Assembly: GCA_040080075.1 (NCBI GenBank) | Contig: JBEBJD010000283.1 | Span: 1 to 8,458 of the forward strand | Reading direction: 5' to 3' | Source: JANNFX01 sp040080075 | Lineage (GTDB): Bacteria; Pseudomonadota; Alphaproteobacteria; Rhizobiales; Hyphomicrobiaceae | DNA length: 8,458 nt | In this document: positions 4,746-8,458 of the stretch, piece by piece | Layout: each line of letters begins with the position of its first letter | How positions within the stretch are numbered: the stretch's first letter is position 1 | Translations under genes and position numbers: made by a program | The notes under the pieces: generated by a model | The model's input: the letters and a program-made list of their open reading frames with translations, nothing else | Databases searched by the model: none | What the model was told of the DNA's origin: nothing

Positions 4746-5008
4746 GCAGTTCCCCCGTCAACCACCGCCCCGTCAAACGCTCTTTTTCGCTGCAGGGACA
4801 CCGCACTTCGATTTCTCTTGAGCAGCCATTCTGGGAAGCACTTAAGGAAGCCGCCGCCGTAGAAGGCATTTCGCTGGCGGCGCTCGTGGCTCGCATTGAT
4901 GGGACGCGCAATGGTTGCGGCCTATCTGGTGCCGTGCGCATTTGGGTACTGGACTATGTGCGGCGCCGCGCAGCGAGTTCTAGTTATGAAGGTGGCAATC
5001 GTGATTGA
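4742..5008 (+). CDS. Ribbon-helix-helix domain protein (RHH_4-like)
   Basis: This 88-residue protein carries an RHH fold. A beta strand 'HRTSISLE' at 20-27 is followed by helix 'PFWEALKEAAAVEG' (29-42), 'ISLAALVARID' (43-53), and a C-terminal helix 'LSGAVRIWVLDYVRRR' (61-76). The layout matches the alphaproteobacterial RHH_4-type proteins (PF13467-like), presumed DNA-binding dimers of unknown target. I chose GTG 4742, where GTGA overlaps the DUF4169 stop; longer upstream readings are DUF4169 antisense-frame sequence with no resemblance to the family. It is the last gene of the plus-strand run and converges on the AsmA gene with only 33 bases between stops and no obvious terminator. The last ~12 residues are low-complexity. 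Confidence 0.87.
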   Translation: MSSSPVNHRPVKRSFSLQGHRTSISLEQPFWEALKEAAAVEGISLAALVARIDGTRNGCGLSGAVRIWVLDYVRRRAASSSYEGGNRD

Positions 5009-5041
5009 ATAGTTGCCAAGTTGCGCGGGGGCCACCGGCGC

Positions 5042-8000
5042 TCAGTAGGGCGTTACCTGAAACGGCTTCCAGGTTGGTGCTTCCGGGGCCCGCTTCTTGC
5101 GCACTGTGGGCCGCCACGACGGCTGCGCCCGGCCAGAACCGCTTGCCCCCTCTGCTGCACCAGCTTGAATAGCGTCCCCCGAGGCAGCTACGGCTGCGCT
5201 AGCCCCATCCCCGTTGCCGCCATCATCTTGGGCACTCACAGTAGATGGCTCAACGGGCACCGAACTCTCGCCACCATTCAGTCCCTGCGGTTGTGGAGGC
5301 TTGGTGGGAACGGCTGGCGCTGCATTGTCACCAGACGTCTGCGGCACAAGACCAGGCATCTGCGCCGCGTTTGCGGCTGACGCAGCGTCTCTAGCGGCCT
5401 TTGCAGCTGAGGCCGCCTTGGCGCGTTCGGCCTCCGCTGCATTACGCCGCTCTTGCTCGGCCGCGGCGCGCGCCTGATCTGCCTTGCGTAATCGTTCCAG
5501 TTCTTCAACGTCGCGCTCCATCTTGCGCACGGACAATTCCCGTTCAAGCGCTGCAATGGCAATATCGGGCTCCAGACTCGCAATGTCCTTGAGCTTCCCA
5601 TTGTAAACGATAGAGACCGGCGCCAACACGATGCGTTCAGCGTTTGCGGCAGATGAACTTACGCGCTGCACTTTCGGCTCTATTTGCCATTCACTCACGA
5701 GCTTCAAGCTATCCAGCTCTATAACGGCGTCAAACTGCGAGCGCCCCTCCGCTGTGTCTAAGCGGACTTTTTCAAAGCGCACAACGCCATCCCCCACCGT
5801 TAAGGGTATGGAAAAGCCTCCTAACGACTGCGAGCCATCCTTCAATGCAGCGCGCACAGCAGACAAAAGTTCTTCACCAGCCGCGGGTCCCGTTCCTTGC
5901 AGGGCTGCTTCGGCAACTGGTGTCAAGGCGGCGGGTGAATTGACGTGCAACGCGTTCTCGGGCAAGGCCAACTCGCCCTTCCCTTTAAGGTCTCCAATCA
6001 AGCCTGCCGGACTTGCCCCGCGCCCGCTGGCATCGAATTTCATTGTAGCACTGGAACTTGCTGACCCTCCGGCATTGAGCGCGAACGAAGCTGCAAGCTT
6101 TATTCCGGCTGGATCTTTGCCAATCGTCAGCGCCGATGTAATCACGCCGCCCAGCGCCTTGCCATCCATGTGAGCAATATTGATCTGGCCAGGCGTGACC
6201 GTCGCTTCGAGCACCGCATCGCTCAAACCAAAGCCGGGCTCTATCGACAATGCCCCGAACGACACTTTGATCTTGCCGTCGAGATTGGCAAACAGTCTGG
6301 TATCAAATGTCTGCGACGGCCAAACAGAGGGCTCTGATGCCGCAATTGGTGTTGGTGCTTGGACCTGTTGAGACTGCAAGCGCCGCTTCTTTCCCAGAGA
6401 GCCGGACTTTTCTTCGGTCTGTAGAGCTTCCGCAGATGGCAGGGCTGCCTGCGTCTCTCCGGTCAAGAGAGCAAACAATGCCGGCACCGATGCGGTATCA
6501 ACGGAGAGATCGGCATCTATCGACTCGGGCTGGACTGTGTCGTGGCTTGCGGCAGGGCCAGACACGGCGACTCGCCCCGACACCCTGGAAGCGCCAGCCT
6601 GCAGCCCGTCGAGAACATACGTCTGCGTGCCGTTACCGGCCGTAAGCTTGACCGTGCCGGCAAGAGCGACCTGCCCCAAGCCCTTGCCCGTTCGCAGGCC
6701 CGCCAATGCCAGAGCAGCACGCGCATCGTCCGTGTTGACGCGCACATCGCCGTTTGAAAGCCAGCCACCTTCAGGCGCAAACATTGCAACGCCGTCGTAC
6801 CGGATTTCCACACCTTCTGACTTGAGCGTTGCATTCGAAAGGTAGGCACTGGCCGCATCAGCCACCGCTTTGATCACCACCCGCCCCGCGCGCGGCGGAT
6901 CAAAGTCCAAGGCTGCATTTTTCGCATCGCGTCCCATCAGGGCCGCAAGCGCCCGCGCAATATTAGCACTTTCCATGGTAACGGTGATGTCACCAGGGTT
7001 CGTGCGCCAAGCGCCCCATCCGCCATCGAGTAGTAGTGCCGCTGTGACTCGTGAGCCGCCTGCCACACCATCGATTTGAATGTCGGCTGATTGTGCTGTT
7101 CTGGCCCCCAAGTTCATGTTGCCAGCCAGGCGCAGTGGCGCCAACGATGCAAAAGCCTGAGGCATCGGCTGTTTGCCTGGCGCAAGCCCGAGCGCTTGGG
7201 TCAAACTGGAAATCGCCACGCTGTCTGCGGCCGTTACAACGCCGCGAACTTGGCCCGTTTGCATGGCGGCACTTTCAGCCGTGGCAGCCACCTGCACAAC
7301 TTTGGTCTCGCCTTCAAGTTCTACCGACAGCCCATCGGCAGTTGTGAAATTCAGCTTTGGCATGGCCAGCACGCCGCTCACGATCGCGAAATTGGCATCG
7401 ACATTTTTTAAGACCGTGTCTCCGTCTGCTAATTCGACCGCTTGTAAGCGCACCCGCACATCCATGCCGTTCTCTGTGGCATAATCTTTAGAAGGAGTTG
7501 CCTCCACGCCCGCCGGAGTAGCTGGCGGCAACGGAGATTGTGCGCCGCCAAGTGTCGAGGCAGCGGCGGGTGCAAGCAGGGGAGACTGCAAGAGACCAGC
7601 AGCAAAACTTGGTTGCAATACTCCTGGCCAGATAGCGCTTGCGTCAAGCCGGTCACCTTCTACCGCGATGGACACGGTCCGCCGGCCCTGCAGACCTATG
7701 CTGAATTCGCCCGACAGCGGCATACCCGCAATTTCGGCAGTAGCTTCGCGAACGGCAATTTCCGAGCGAGACAGGGTCAGTGCGCCTTCAAATGCAAAGG
7801 GGCCGTCTGCGCGCGCATTTATTGGGCCATCCTTGCCCATCCCCCAGGTCACGAAATGCTGCAGGCTTTGTCCCGAAAGCGCAACTGCGCCTTTGAAAAC
7901 ACGGCCCGCATCCGCGCCCAAAACCTCACCATCAAATTCGACCCGTGCACCGCCGGGCAAATTGGCCCGGACTCCATTGAGCTCCAGAGCCCCGCCTGCG

Positions 8001-8458
8001 CGACTCGCATGGAAACGCACGTCGCTTACGGCCTCGCCGCCCAGGGTCACTTGATCGACAATTACCTGTGTACTGGTATCGGCCTGCTCCGGCAGGTTAG
8101 AAGCGAGCGTATCAAAAAGGTTCCGAACGACGTCTATCGGCACCACTTTTCCATCACCCAACAGCTTGTCGAAATCCAGCCATCGCGATGCGAGAGACAA
8201 TTCAATTTTGGTGCGCTCGGGCCACGATACCTTGGCTGATCCCGACACGAGCTGGGGAGTTGCCGCCTGGGCCAGTGTGACGGCGATATCTTTGAATTCG
8301 ACGCCGGTCGCGTCGCCCGCAATCTTGGCAGTCACTTCAGACTTGGGGATATTTTCGGGTGCAACCGCTGCAGAAGCGAGCGCCGTCACATTGATGCTGG
8401 CCGTCAGCTCGCCTTCAACTTTCGCGCGTCCCTGAATATCTATGGCCCGGCCGCTGAC
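5042..8458 (-). CDS. AsmA-family large envelope protein, C-terminal part (N terminus beyond window)
   Basis: The frame is open through the right edge and gives the last 1138 residues. A GTG at 8389 is merely internal, because codons upstream remain open to 8458. AsmA-like proteins are inner-membrane-anchored, bridge-shaped beta-groove proteins implicated in moving phospholipid towards the outer membrane. The bulk (about 5560-8458) is repetitive beta-strand sequence, with short strands separated by G, D and N and phrases such as 'GPFAFEGALTLSRSEIAVRE' and 'LDFDKLLGD'. This suits the AsmA C-terminal (AsmA_2-like) region. At about 5360-5560 comes a highly charged coiled coil, 'RKMERDVEELERLRKADQ' running into AAEQER/AAEAERAKAA repeats. 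A ~104-residue Pro/Gly/Ser/Ala tail ending 'APTWKPFQVTPY' follows (5042-5356). The signal anchor would be off-window. It converges with the DUF4169-RHH genes. Confidence 0.88.
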   Translation of the reverse strand, partial: VSGRAIDIQGRAKVEGELTASINVTALASAAVAPENIPKSEVTAKIAGDATGVEFKDIAVTLAQAATPQLVSGSAKVSWPERTKIELSLASRWLDFDKLLGDGKVVPIDVVRNLFDTLASNLPEQADTSTQVIVDQVTLGGEAVSDVRFHASRAGGALELNGVRANLPGGARVEFDGEVLGADAGRVFKGAVALSGQSLQHFVTWGMGKDGPINARADGPFAFEGALTLSRSEIAVREATAEIAGMPLSGEFSIGLQGRRTVSIAVEGDRLDASAIWPGVLQPSFAAGLLQSPLLAPAAASTLGGAQSPLPPATPAGVEATPSKDYATENGMDVRVRLQAVELADGDTVLKNVDANFAIVSGVLAMPKLNFTTADGLSVELEGETKVVQVAATAESAAMQTGQVRGVVTAADSVAISSLTQALGLAPGKQPMPQAFASLAPLRLAGNMNLGARTAQSADIQIDGVAGGSRVTAALLLDGGWGAWRTNPGDITVTMESANIARALAALMGRDAKNAALDFDPPRAGRVVIKAVADAASAYLSNATLKSEGVEIRYDGVAMFAPEGGWLSNGDVRVNTDDARAALALAGLRTGKGLGQVALAGTVKLTAGNGTQTYVLDGLQAGASRVSGRVAVSGPAASHDTVQPESIDADLSVDTASVPALFALLTGETQAALPSAEALQTEEKSGSLGKKRRLQSQQVQAPTPIAASEPSVWPSQTFDTRLFANLDGKIKVSFGALSIEPGFGLSDAVLEATVTPGQINIAHMDGKALGGVITSALTIGKDPAGIKLAASFALNAGGSASSSATMKFDASGRGASPAGLIGDLKGKGELALPENALHVNSPAALTPVAEAALQGTGPAAGEELLSAVRAALKDGSQSLGGFSIPLTVGDGVVRFEKVRLDTAEGRSQFDAVIELDSLKLVSEWQIEPKVQRVSSSAANAERIVLAPVSIVYNGKLKDIASLEPDIAIAALERELSVRKMERDVEELERLRKADQARAAAEQERRNAAEAERAKAASAAKAARDAASAANAAQMPGLVPQTSGDNAAPAVPTKPPQPQGLNGGESSVPVEPSTVSAQDDGGNGDGASAAVAASGDAIQAGAAEGASGSGRAQPSWRPTVRKKRAPEAPTWKPFQVTPY

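Noticed and set aside
7538..8239. A 233-codon open frame on the plus strand, opposite the AsmA-like gene.
   Set aside because: It lies wholly antisense to a clearly coding GC-rich gene, has no family resemblance, and is one of many such shadow frames there.
1..8458. CRISPR array, tRNA, rRNA, prophage or insertion sequence.
   Set aside because: No regularly spaced direct repeats, cloverleaf candidates, rRNA segments, transposase or phage genes were seen on either strand.

Overview
The window reads as chromosomal DNA of an alphaproteobacterium, most likely of the Hyphomicrobiales. The reasons are the adjacent DUF4169 and ribbon-helix-helix (RHH_4-like) genes, a very large Ala-rich AsmA-family protein with a charged C-terminal coiled coil, GC-rich coding sequence, and a CcdA/CcdB pair of the type common in that class. 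This is an inference from protein families. No rRNA or tRNA is present to confirm it. The first 16 bases are not genomic: they match the last 16 bases of the Nextera (Tn5) mosaic-end adapter, so base 17 is the real left edge.

Layout. Bases 17-1150 (minus strand) hold the end of a surface-polysaccharide operon: a small monotopic phosphoglycosyl transferase that loads the first sugar phosphate on undecaprenyl phosphate, and a nucleotide-sugar epimerase/reductase cut by the contig end. The two overlap by 4 bases. Bases 1151-1665 contain no convincing gene. They hold a 111-bp structured element bounded by a perfect 15-bp inverted repeat with a nested hairpin, and a GC-rich hairpin just beyond the next gene. 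Bases 1666-2762 (minus) carry a PspA/IM30-like envelope-stress protein and a YiaA/YiaB-type two-helix membrane protein. Divergent from them (3065-3709, plus) is a TetR-family repressor. The shared intergenic region has two near-identical palindromic operators flanking a good sigma70-type promoter that points at pspA, which makes a compact regulator, operator and membrane-stress module.

Bases 3749-4517 (plus) are a ccdAB-type toxin-antitoxin locus with its own promoter and a palindrome at the start site. The antitoxin gene ccdA is broken by an apparent one-base deletion near 4065. The toxin ccdB is full length, but has Cys where F-plasmid CcdB has the gyrase-contacting Trp. A 50-codon reading frame between promoter and ccdA begins with a segment resembling the CcdA N terminus and may be a remnant of a second antitoxin copy. 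Three bases after ccdB begin DUF4169 and an RHH-domain gene (4521-5008), which overlap by 4 bases.

Bases 5042-8458 (minus, convergent) are the C-terminal ~1138 residues of a giant AsmA-family protein whose N terminus lies beyond the right edge.

The most informative points are the apparently decayed ccdAB module, the CcdA-like leader frame, the two-operator TetR/PspA/YiaAB switch, and the unexplained 111-bp inverted-repeat element.
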